Source: Larimichthys crocea
Lineage: Eukaryota; Chordata; Actinopteri; Sciaenidae
Assembly (NCBI RefSeq): GCF_000972845.2
Contig: NC_040032.1
Coordinates: 7,732,041-7,796,040, forward strand
Direction of reading: 5' to 3'
Length of the DNA: 64,000 nucleotides
The position numbers were made by a program, and so were the translations under genes. This document shows positions 23,392-31,247 of the stretch, in pieces (the stretch's first letter is position 1; the number at the start of each line of letters is the position of its first letter). The notes under the pieces are model-generated. The model searched no databases, was not told where the DNA came from, and saw nothing but the letters and a program-made list of their open reading frames with translations.

Positions 23392-23506
23392 ACTTACCTG
23401 CCCTGAAAAAAAGAGAAAAATCAAAATTAATACAACACAATTTTGGTACTCACCTGGAAAAACAATACTTACCTGAAAGAATAAGAATAAAACCCGGAAC
23501 TCACCT
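23392..23506 (-). promoter_or_regulatory. Cluster of four antisense splice-donor/recursive-splice-like sites
   Basis: ACTTACCT at 23392 and 23467 and ACTCACCT at 23448 and 23499 are exact complements of the vertebrate 5' splice consensus (AGGTAAGT, AGGTGAGT). Read antisense, each follows a pyrimidine tract, and three directly join an AG to GTRAGT, the arrangement of a recursive (zero-length exon) splice site. Position: between the telomere-like block and the TATA box. No transcript evidence is available. Confidence 0.55.
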
Positions 23507-23619
23507 AAAAAAATTAAAAAAATAAATCAATTTTCATATTATGCATCAGGCAGACCTGAAGGGGTTAAACGGCAGTGCCTCTTTCAAAATCTGGCAGGCT
23601 ACGCCCACTCCTCCCCTTC

Positions 23620-23625
23620 TATAAA
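23620..23625 (+). promoter_or_regulatory. TATA box of PLE copy 4
   Basis: TATAAA in CCCCTTCTATAAAGAGCC, 129 bp upstream of the hammerhead-like fold. It is the only TATA-type motif well placed to start an RNA covering the fold, ORF1 and ORF2. Confidence 0.7.
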
Positions 23626-23748
23626 GAGCCAGGCTGCCTGCTTCTCTGTTCCACTTGCTGCACAGAGCTCAAGGAAACACACAGAGACAAACAGAGAGAG
23701 AACTATACCTTTTTTTCACACAAAATACTATTTTTACCCCTATTTTTT

Positions 23749-23807
23749 GAACAAGCTTGCCTGAAGAAGGTCTAAAACAGACCGAAACGTTGCTTTAAAG
23801 CTTGTTC
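23749..23807 (+). ncRNA. Hammerhead-ribozyme-like structure of PLE copy 4
   Basis: Stem I: GAACAAGCTT (23749-23758) pairs with AAGCTTGTTC (23798-23807). Core CTGAAGA (23761-23767) fits the hammerhead CUGANGA. Stem II: GGTCT (23769-23773) with AGACC (23779-23783), then GAAAC (23784-23788). Penelope-like elements are known to carry hammerhead ribozymes at this position. Deviations are one extra A before stem II and a C where the canonical U precedes the cleavage base after a C-GUU-G mini stem III, so activity is uncertain. The second family at 34871-34926 keeps the core and changes both stems in a compensated way. Confidence 0.7.
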
Positions 23808-23885
23808 TACTTTTTTCAAATTTTTCACATTTTTTCTCAATCTTTTTCCACATTTTTTTCTCACCTTTTTTTACACGGCCATACA

Positions 23886-25979
23886 ATGTACGGCAGGAGC
23901 AGGGATGAGGGCTGGACGGTGGTCTCTTACCGGCGTGACCGACTGAGACGGCCCCGGGAGGAGAGGCCCAGGCGCCGTTCACCCGAATACCGCTTCCATC
24001 ACCGTCACGAGGCCACAGGGCAGCGCCGCAGCTATGCGTCCGTGGTGAGGGGCCACGGACGTCAGGGCGGCTACCCTCAACGCTACCACCACCATGTGGA
24101 GCATGGCTATAGGCCACAATTTTTCGTACCAGGGGGCCACATGGCCCCCAAAAAACAACCTGTGAAACACTTCACAAACCAGAACACACGTTACACGACA
24201 CAGGACACAGGGAGAAACACACACAGGGAAAGGAGGGAGGGAAACAGGGAAGAAAACAAACCTCAGTCCTCAGACCCGGACTTTGGCATCAAAATCAGAA
24301 CCATACATACAATCATCAAAATAGCCCACCACCTGAATAACGTGGATTCTGACAAACCGCCCCCCCCTACAATCCAAAAACTGACAGAACACCTCATCAC
24401 CACAATTAAACCGGCCAGCCCTAATGAGGAGACCAAACTCCTCATTGAGGGAAATGCAAAAAACTGGGAACACACAACAATGTTAATCCTAAGGGATCAT
24501 TACACTGACTCCCTGGAAAAAGAGCTTCTTACCTTAAAGGGGCTCTCAAAGGGAGAGTGGCGAGGCCCCTTCCAAATCGCCACCGTTTGGGCAAAGAGGA
24601 ACCTGGGGAGACGGCTCCGGTCTGAAACCCTGGAGCAGGTAGAGGCCTTTATGGTCGCCGAGCTCGAGCCCACGATGGAGAGAGAGAAGGAGAGGGGGCC
24701 TGACAGCCCACCGCCTCCCCGACCTCCTGTAACAAAAAAACAGAAAACACAAGTCACCACAAAACATGACATCAAAGCACTCATCCACACAGAGAGGGTT
24801 AACGCAGACCTTAAAACAAGAGGGGAGGCCCTGGTGGGGGCCCGTGGCTCCTCTCCACCTGCCGTACCGGAAACACCGGCTCACTCTCCACCACCGGTTC
24901 AGGTCCCGGAGAGAGCCCGGACACCGAGCCGCGTGGACACAGCCACGATGACTGTGGAAACAGGGGGATGGTCTCCTCCACAAGAGGGAAACATAATTAA
25001 CATTATGGATACGGCAATACCTCAGGAACCCCCTCCTCATCTGACACCCGCTGCCTCTGTGGATCTCCTTCCACAGTCACCTCCAAAACCCCAGAGAAGC
25101 CGGAGGTCAGGGATCCTGGCACCAGAGAAAACAGAAAACCAAAATGAAAACTTACCTGGAGATGATCCTCCCGCGGCGCCGACTGCCCCCACGTTGGCGG
25201 CTGAGCCCGTGCTGGCAGCCGTTCCGTCTAACCCAGCTGTTGCCTACACATCCGATTCCATCACGTGTCTCTCATCTGAAGAGAGCCTCGATCCCCCTCC
25301 AAAAAGCCCGGAGATCACCCCTCCCACCCAGGCCACTCCAGCCAGGATGAGAAGCCTTAGGAGAGCAAGACAAATGAGGCTCTCACTACGGCCTAAACGG
25401 GCTATAGCACAGCCCACCACGCCAGATCCTGCTATCAGGAGACCTACAAGACACATAAACACAAACAATAAAATGGAGGATTGGGGCCTTAACATACGAA
25501 AACAGTGGGCTATCATAGGGGACTCTAATTTGGCCAAAATGCCCCCCTTTGAAAGCCGACACGTACAAATTGAGAGCTATCCAGGAGCCACATTAGCACA
25601 TGCAAAGGCACTGATCGACAAAAGTACCACCTCCACCCATGTGGAAAAAATAATCTTGTCGTTCGGGTTAAATAACAAAAACACTGTGCCAAAAACAATA
25701 CTCAGCCAGCAGCTACTAGCCACAATTCAGGCTGCTGAGGCTAAATTCCCGTCGGCTGAGGTTTGGGTTCCTTTAATTAATTTTTCAGATGCCTTACCTC
25801 TGGAGGAGCAGTCCTGCCTGGCACACCTGAATGGGCTGATCCAGAAGCACTGCTGCTACATCCCAAAGCTGCAATCCAAATTATTTGCTACAGTACAAGA
25901 CAAAATACACTGGACCAAAACCACAGCCAAACACATGTTGGAATACTGGATGGGTTATGTAAAATTCATGTCCCCGTAA
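23886..25979 (+). CDS. PLE ORF1: SGNH/GDSL hydrolase-like domain protein, intact copy (697 aa)
   Basis: I chose ATG 23886 (MYGRSRDEGWTVVSY). The open frame extends 28 codons further 5' to a TTG, but that part overlaps the hammerhead-like fold. Layout: residues 1-80 are rich in Arg, His and Gly (nucleic-acid-binding character); about 80-250 lysine-rich and charged; about 280-500 proline-rich and low complexity; 539-697 an SGNH/GDSL hydrolase-like domain with GDSN (545-548), a GLNN block (about 594-597) and a DxxH motif (DKIH, 672-675) that together supply the Ser-Asn-Asp-His set. Esterase-type ORF1 domains are known from CR1-like LINEs and from giant rotifer telomeric PLEs. In a GIY-YIG-bearing PLE I regard it as unusual. 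ORF2 follows 32 bp after the stop. Its role (RNP, membrane or lipid interaction) is unknown. Confidence 0.85.
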   Translation: MYGRSRDEGWTVVSYRRDRLRRPREERPRRRSPEYRFHHRHEATGQRRSYASVVRGHGRQGGYPQRYHHHVEHGYRPQFFVPGGHMAPKKQPVKHFTNQNTRYTTQDTGRNTHRERREGNREENKPQSSDPDFGIKIRTIHTIIKIAHHLNNVDSDKPPPPTIQKLTEHLITTIKPASPNEETKLLIEGNAKNWEHTTMLILRDHYTDSLEKELLTLKGLSKGEWRGPFQIATVWAKRNLGRRLRSETLEQVEAFMVAELEPTMEREKERGPDSPPPPRPPVTKKQKTQVTTKHDIKALIHTERVNADLKTRGEALVGARGSSPPAVPETPAHSPPPVQVPERARTPSRVDTATMTVETGGWSPPQEGNIINIMDTAIPQEPPPHLTPAASVDLLPQSPPKPQRSRRSGILAPEKTENQNENLPGDDPPAAPTAPTLAAEPVLAAVPSNPAVAYTSDSITCLSSEESLDPPPKSPEITPPTQATPARMRSLRRARQMRLSLRPKRAIAQPTTPDPAIRRPTRHINTNNKMEDWGLNIRKQWAIIGDSNLAKMPPFESRHVQIESYPGATLAHAKALIDKSTTSTHVEKIILSFGLNNKNTVPKTILSQQLLATIQAAEAKFPSAEVWVPLINFSDALPLEEQSCLAHLNGLIQKHCCYIPKLQSKLFATVQDKIHWTKTTAKHMLEYWMGYVKFMSP

Positions 25980-26011
25980 GCCTGCATGATCAGGAGGGGT
26001 CGAAAAATGTC

Positions 26012-28159
26012 ATGGTTTTGGCACAAAAATTTAAACTTACTCAGCCCCAATTCACACTGCTGAATAGAGGCCTCTCCTTCATCCCCAGCAGAGGGAGCCA
26101 GAGGAACATGCTGGAGCAGAGCAAATGGGATCTACAACAATATCATAGGAGAATCAAACTCAATGTTTATTTTCAAAATAAAAAAGTCAGGCCTTTCATC
26201 CCCTTCACCCACAAATCTGAATGGAGCCCTCCCTTATCAAGGTTACCACCAGAAGTCACAGATTTGATCAAAGCAGATTTCAATTACTTTGAAAACCATT
26301 TCCATCCGTCCGAACCCAGAGCCAATCTGAGTCACGAAGAAACTGCAGCTCTGAGGGAATTGACAGAAAACAAAAACATCCTTATAAAACCTGCAGATAA
26401 GGGAAGTGCGGTGGTCATAATGGACAGGGAACAGTATCTATTTGAGGGTTATAGACAATTAAACGACAGAAAATATTATTCCCCTTTAAAGGAACCCATT
26501 TATCCTGAGACGAAAAAAATAGTTAAACAAATTATTCAGTCATTATTAAATAAAGGATTTATAAAGAAAAAACAGTATACTTACCTGGTGGGTAACCCGA
26601 TCCCGAGGCCCAGACTTTTTTATCTCCTCCCCAAAATCCACAAGGAGCCCTCAAAGTGGAGTGTTCCTTTTGAGATTCCGCCCGGGAGGCCCATAGTGTC
26701 GGACTGTGACAGCGAGACATATTATACAGCCCAATTTATTGATCACTATATTAATCCCTTATCCAACAAACATGTTGGATACCTTAAAGACACTTATCAT
26801 TTTGTCGACACAGTCAAAAAACTCCATGTCCCCTCAGACTGCATTCTGTTTACATTAGATATAGACAGTTTGTATACAAATATTGATATAGACGAAGGCA
26901 TTCAAGCTATAAAAAACATCTTTATTAAATATCCAGATAAGAACAGGCCAGACAAAGAAATTTTACAGTTATTAGAAATTAATCTCAGAAGAAATGATTT
27001 TGAATTCGACAGTAATTTCTATCTGCAAATTAAAGGCACTGCCATGGGAAAGAAATTCGCACCGGCATACGCAAACATTTTCATGGCGGAGTGGGAGACA
27101 TCTGCCCTGGCATCCTGCAAACAGAAACCCACACATTATTATAGGTATTTGGATGACATCTGGGGGGTCTGGCCCTATTCCAGGGAGGAATTTGAACAGT
27201 TTTTACTCACCTTGAATAATCATAACCCGTCCATCAAGCTGAAATCCACCACCAGCACCACGTCGGTCGACTTCCTGGATACCACCACCTACAAGGGGAT
27301 AAACTTTCGACAAAACAACAAATTAGATATCAAAGTATTTTTTAAAGAAACAGACACCCATGCTCTGCTCCATAAAACCAGCCACCATCCGAAACATACA
27401 TACAAAGGGTTATTGAAATCACAACTATTACGATTCCATAGGATTTGCACTCACCAGAGCGATTTCATGATGGCCACAAAAACACTCTTCAGAGCGTTAG
27501 CCGCCAGGGGCTATGCGCGCTCCTTCAGAAGGGAGGCCCTCAAAACCTTCTTGGAGACACGGCCGACGGAGACGGGAGAGCTCCTCCCTTTCGTCACTAC
27601 TTACTCCAGACCTGCAATACAATTAATTAGGAAAATCAAAGACAACTTTAATAACAAAATTATCAATCTGGACCATCTGAAAAAATACAAAATTATAGCG
27701 GCTTTTAGAAAAAACAAAAATCTTCAGGATTACCTGGTCAAAGCCAAAATCAGACCACTGACCATCTCTAAACCCAGGGGTCAAGGGGAATTTTTCAAAC
27801 ATCTCACATGGATACACAGCCATGCAAACAAAACAGTCTTCAAGACTATGACCCGGGGAAATCCACACTCTAAAAACTGTGTATATTTGATCTACTGTCA
27901 GACCTGCGGGCTCCAATATGTCGGGGAGACCAAAAACACGCTCCTCCAGCGCTTCACCCAACACAGATATAACATCCGTACGCGGAGAGAGACACACACA
28001 CCCCTTGTCAGCCATTTTGTCTCCCATGGATGGTCGTCTGTCCGAGCCACAGTCCTCCAGAGGGATCCAAATTGGAACAACACACAGAGAGCCCGAGCTG
28101 AGAGAGAATGGATAAAAAAATTAGGCACAATTTCTCCAAAAGGTCTCAATCTAAAATAG
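26012..28159 (+). CDS. PLE ORF2: Penelope-type reverse transcriptase with C-terminal GIY-YIG endonuclease, intact copy (715 aa)
   Basis: ATG 26012 lies 32 bp after the ORF1 stop, in a different frame. Domains: N-terminal extension 1-115; IKPADKGSAVVIMD (125-138), the usual PLE motif before RT; LPKIHK (206-211) and GRPIVSDCDS (225-234); RT motif A TLDIDSLYTNI (281-291); motif B GTAMGKKFAPAYANIFM (342-358); motif C YRYLDDIW (377-384) with the catalytic Asp pair. After a helical linker comes the GIY-YIG domain: CVYLIYCQTCGLQYVGET (623-640) with a CxxC, then LLQRFTQHR, and REWIKKLGTISPKGLN (698-713) with the expected glutamate. All key residues are present, so this copy could be active. It would copy the element RNA at a nicked target. 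Copy 5 is near identical up to codon ~595. Confidence 0.92.
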   Translation: MVLAQKFKLTQPQFTLLNRGLSFIPSRGSQRNMLEQSKWDLQQYHRRIKLNVYFQNKKVRPFIPFTHKSEWSPPLSRLPPEVTDLIKADFNYFENHFHPSEPRANLSHEETAALRELTENKNILIKPADKGSAVVIMDREQYLFEGYRQLNDRKYYSPLKEPIYPETKKIVKQIIQSLLNKGFIKKKQYTYLVGNPIPRPRLFYLLPKIHKEPSKWSVPFEIPPGRPIVSDCDSETYYTAQFIDHYINPLSNKHVGYLKDTYHFVDTVKKLHVPSDCILFTLDIDSLYTNIDIDEGIQAIKNIFIKYPDKNRPDKEILQLLEINLRRNDFEFDSNFYLQIKGTAMGKKFAPAYANIFMAEWETSALASCKQKPTHYYRYLDDIWGVWPYSREEFEQFLLTLNNHNPSIKLKSTTSTTSVDFLDTTTYKGINFRQNNKLDIKVFFKETDTHALLHKTSHHPKHTYKGLLKSQLLRFHRICTHQSDFMMATKTLFRALAARGYARSFRREALKTFLETRPTETGELLPFVTTYSRPAIQLIRKIKDNFNNKIINLDHLKKYKIIAAFRKNKNLQDYLVKAKIRPLTISKPRGQGEFFKHLTWIHSHANKTVFKTMTRGNPHSKNCVYLIYCQTCGLQYVGETKNTLLQRFTQHRYNIRTRRETHTPLVSHFVSHGWSSVRATVLQRDPNWNNTQRARAEREWIKKLGTISPKGLNLK

Positions 28160-28195
28160 GACTCACCTGAACCAGAACAGGATGGCCCGTGCATA

Positions 28196-28228
28196 GAGAC
28201 TCGACACCGCTTCGCGGTGCCGAGTCTC
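28196..28228 (+). terminator. 33-base hairpin after ORF2 (copy 4)
   Basis: GAGACTCG and CGAGTCTC (8 bp) stack on CACCGC/GCGGTG (6 bp) around one A-C mismatch with a TTC loop, 36 bp after the ORF2 stop. It is kept in copies 1-4 and decayed in copy 5. A role as 3' RNA structure (RT recognition or end formation) is inference; no poly(A) signal lies next to it. Confidence 0.6.
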
Positions 28229-28374
28229 ACCCACTCTCCATGTCCTAACCGGCCAGCGCCTCCTGATTTTGGGGATGGTGTGGGACCTTCTCTGATGTGA
28301 CCTTTGACCTTTAAAAATGAACAGCAACTATCACCGGTTTCTTTTATATACTCCCACCGACACCTGACCCTTAT

Positions 28375-28552
28375 CTTAACCCTAACCCTAACCCCTGGTC
28401 CCTGGCTCTAACCCTAACCCCTAACCTCTGGCCCTAACCCTAACCTTAACCTTAACCCTAACCCTAACCCTTAACCCCTGGCCCTAACCCTAACCCTAAT
28501 CCCTAGCCCTAACCCTAACCCTAACCGGGAACATTTATCCTAACCCTAACCA
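28375..28552 (+). repeat. Telomere-like CCCTAA block between copies 4 and 5
   Basis: About two dozen CCCTAA or one-off hexamers with interspersed CCCCTGG(T/C)CC. On the element RNA this would be C-strand telomere sequence downstream of ORF2, able to pair with TTAGGG. Copy 5 lacks it, and its end (33470-33490) has only CCTAACCCTAAC. Confidence 0.92.
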
Positions 28553-28627
28553 GATTGAACTCCCAGCTTGACCTTTGACCTAACCTATTACCCACCTTAT
28601 CCACCTGTTTTAAAATTTAAAAATAAT

Positions 28628-28742
28628 ACTTACCTGCCCTGAAAAAAAGAGAAAAATCAAAATTAATACAACACAATTTTGGTACTCACCTGGAAAAACA
28701 ATACTTACCTGAAAGAATAAGAATAAAACCCGGAACTCACCT
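28628..28742 (-). promoter_or_regulatory. Antisense splice-donor/recursive-splice-like cluster (copy 5 promoter side)
   Basis: Exact repeat of the cluster at 23392-23506: ACTTACCT at 28628 and 28703, ACTCACCT at 28684 and 28735. Confidence 0.55.
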
Positions 28743-28855
28743 AAAAAAATTAAAAAAATAAATCAATTTTCATATTATGCATCAGGCAGACCTGAAGGGG
28801 TTAAACGGCAGTGCCTCTTTCAAAATCTGGCAGGCTACGCCCACTCCTCCCCTTC

Positions 28856-28861
28856 TATAAA
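28856..28861 (+). promoter_or_regulatory. TATA box of PLE copy 5
   Basis: TATAAA in the same context as 23620-23625, 129 bp upstream of the hammerhead-like fold. Confidence 0.7.
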
Positions 28862-28984
28862 GAGCCAGGCTGCCTGCTTCTCTGTTCCACTTGCTGCACA
28901 GAGCTCAAGGAAACACACAGAGACAAACAGAGAGAGAACTATACCTTTTTTTCACACAAAATACTATTTTTACCCCTATTTTTT

Positions 28985-29043
28985 GAACAAGCTTGCCTGA
29001 AGAAGGTCTAAAACAGACCGAAACGTTGCTTTAAAGCTTGTTC
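28985..29043 (+). ncRNA. Hammerhead-like structure of PLE copy 5
   Basis: Identical to 23749-23807 (offset 5236). Confidence 0.7.
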
Positions 29044-29121
29044 TACTTTTTTCAAATTTTTCACATTTTTTCTCAATCTTTTTCCACATTTTTTTCTCAC
29101 CTTTTTTTACACGGCCATACA

Positions 29122-31215
29122 ATGTACGGCAGGAGCAGGGATGAGGGCTGGACGGTGGTCTCTTACCGGCGTGACCGACTGAGACGGCCCCGGGAGGAGA
29201 GGCCCAGGCGCCGTTCACCCGAATACCGCTTCCATCACCGTCACGAGGCCACAGGGCAGCGCCGCAGCTATGCGTCCGTGGTGAGGGGCCACGGACGTCA
29301 GGGCGGCTACCCTCAACGCTACCACCACCATGTGGAGCATGGCTATAGGCCACAATTTTTCGTACCAGGGGGCCACATGGCCCCCAAAAAACAACCTGTG
29401 AAACACTTCACAAACCAGAACACACGTTACACGACACAGGACACAGGGAGAAACACACACAGGGAAAGGAGGGAGGGAAACAGGGAAGAAAACAAACCTC
29501 AGTCCTCAGACCCGGACTTTGGCATCAAAATCAGAACCATACATACAATCATCAAAATAGCCCACCACCTGAATAACGTGGATTCTGACAAACCGCCCCC
29601 CCCTACAATCCAAAAACTGACAGAACACCTCATCACCACAATTAAACCGGCCAGCCCTAATGAGGAGACCAAACTCCTCATTGAGGGAAATGCAAAAAAC
29701 TGGGAACACACAACAATGTTAATCCTAAGGGATCATTACACTGACTCCCTGGAAAAAGAGCTTCTTACCTTAAAGGGGCTCTCAAAGGGAGAGTGGCGAG
29801 GCCCCTTCCAAATCGCCACCGTTTGGGCAAAGAGGAACCTGGGGAGACGGCTCCGGTCTGAAACCCTGGAGCAGGTAGAGGCCTTTATGGTCGCCGAGCT
29901 CGAGCCCACGATGGAGAGAGAGAAGGAGAGGGGGCCTGACAGCCCACCGCCTCCCCGACCTCCTGTAACAAAAAAACAGAAAACACAAGTCACCACAAAA
30001 CATGACATCAAAGCACTCATCCACACAGAGAGGGTTAACGCAGACCTTAAAACAAGAGGGGAGGCCCTGGTGGGGGCCCGTGGCTCCTCTCCACCTGCCG
30101 TACCGGAAACACCGGCTCACTCTCCACCACCGGTTCAGGTCCCGGAGAGAGCCCGGACACCGAGCCGCGTGGACACAGCCACGATGACTGTGGAAACAGG
30201 GGGATGGTCTCCTCCACAAGAGGGAAACATAATTAACATTATGGATACGGCAATACCTCAGGAACCCCCTCCTCATCTGACACCCGCTGCCTCTGTGGAT
30301 CTCCTTCCACAGTCACCTCCAAAACCCCAGAGAAGCCGGAGGTCAGGGATCCTGGCACCAGAGAAAACAGAAAACCAAAATGAAAACTTACCTGGAGATG
30401 ATCCTCCCGCGGCGCCGACTGCCCCCACGTTGGCGGCTGAGCCCGTGCTGGCAGCCGTTCCGTCTAACCCAGCTGTTGCCTACACATCCGATTCCATCAC
30501 GTGTCTCTCATCTGAAGAGAGCCTCGATCCCCCTCCAAAAAGCCCGGAGATCACCCCTCCCACCCAGGCCACTCCAGCCAGGATGAGAAGCCTTAGGAGA
30601 GCAAGACAAATGAGGCTCTCACTACGGCCTAAACGGGCTATAGCACAGCCCACCACGCCAGATCCTGCTATCAGGAGACCTACAAGACACATAAACACAA
30701 ACAATAAAATGGAGGATTGGGGCCTTAACATACGAAAACAGTGGGCTATCATAGGGGACTCTAATTTGGCCAAAATGCCCCCCTTTGAAAGCCGACACGT
30801 ACAAATTGAGAGCTATCCAGGAGCCACATTAGCACATGCAAAGGCACTGATCGACAAAAGTACCACCTCCACCCATGTGGAAAAAATAATCTTGTCGTTC
30901 GGGTTAAATAACAAAAACACTGTGCCAAAAACAATACTCAGCCAGCAGCTACTAGCCACAATTCAGGCTGCTGAGGCTAAATTCCCGTCGGCTGAGGTTT
31001 GGGTTCCTTTAATTAATTTTTCAGATGCCTTACCTCTGGAGGAGCAGTCCTGCCTGGCACACCTGAATGGGCTGATCCAGAAGCACTGCTGCTACATCCC
31101 AAAGCTGCAATCCAAATTATTTGCTACAGTACAAGACAAAATACACTGGACCAAAACCACAGCCAAACACATGTTGGAATACTGGATGGGTTATGTAAAA
31201 TTCATGTCCCCGTAA
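29122..31215 (+). CDS. PLE ORF1 of copy 5, intact (697 aa)
   Basis: Identical at the protein level to copy 4 ORF1 (23886-25979), including GDSN, GLNN and DKIH motifs. ATG 29122, TAA 31213-31215. An unchanged 697-codon frame in two copies argues that the tandem is very recent, or that one copy is an assembly duplicate. ORF2 of this copy follows 32 bp downstream but is broken near its end. Confidence 0.85.
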   Translation: MYGRSRDEGWTVVSYRRDRLRRPREERPRRRSPEYRFHHRHEATGQRRSYASVVRGHGRQGGYPQRYHHHVEHGYRPQFFVPGGHMAPKKQPVKHFTNQNTRYTTQDTGRNTHRERREGNREENKPQSSDPDFGIKIRTIHTIIKIAHHLNNVDSDKPPPPTIQKLTEHLITTIKPASPNEETKLLIEGNAKNWEHTTMLILRDHYTDSLEKELLTLKGLSKGEWRGPFQIATVWAKRNLGRRLRSETLEQVEAFMVAELEPTMEREKERGPDSPPPPRPPVTKKQKTQVTTKHDIKALIHTERVNADLKTRGEALVGARGSSPPAVPETPAHSPPPVQVPERARTPSRVDTATMTVETGGWSPPQEGNIINIMDTAIPQEPPPHLTPAASVDLLPQSPPKPQRSRRSGILAPEKTENQNENLPGDDPPAAPTAPTLAAEPVLAAVPSNPAVAYTSDSITCLSSEESLDPPPKSPEITPPTQATPARMRSLRRARQMRLSLRPKRAIAQPTTPDPAIRRPTRHINTNNKMEDWGLNIRKQWAIIGDSNLAKMPPFESRHVQIESYPGATLAHAKALIDKSTTSTHVEKIILSFGLNNKNTVPKTILSQQLLATIQAAEAKFPSAEVWVPLINFSDALPLEEQSCLAHLNGLIQKHCCYIPKLQSKLFATVQDKIHWTKTTAKHMLEYWMGYVKFMSP

Positions 31216-31247
31216 GCCTGCATGATCAGGAGGGGTCGAAAAATGTC

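Noticed and set aside
23802..23885. Extension of ORF1 by 28 codons to a non-ATG start
   Set aside because: It begins with TTG, overlaps the hammerhead-like fold and encodes a Phe/His run from a T-rich leader. ATG 23886 matches the start in the other copies and in family 2.
24546..25040. Antisense ORFs of 100-164 codons within PLE ORF1 and ORF2 (also at 29782-30276, 27623-28027, 22488-22784)
   Set aside because: They are mirror readings of GC-rich coding DNA, change with indels between copies and carry no motif. The sense frames explain them.
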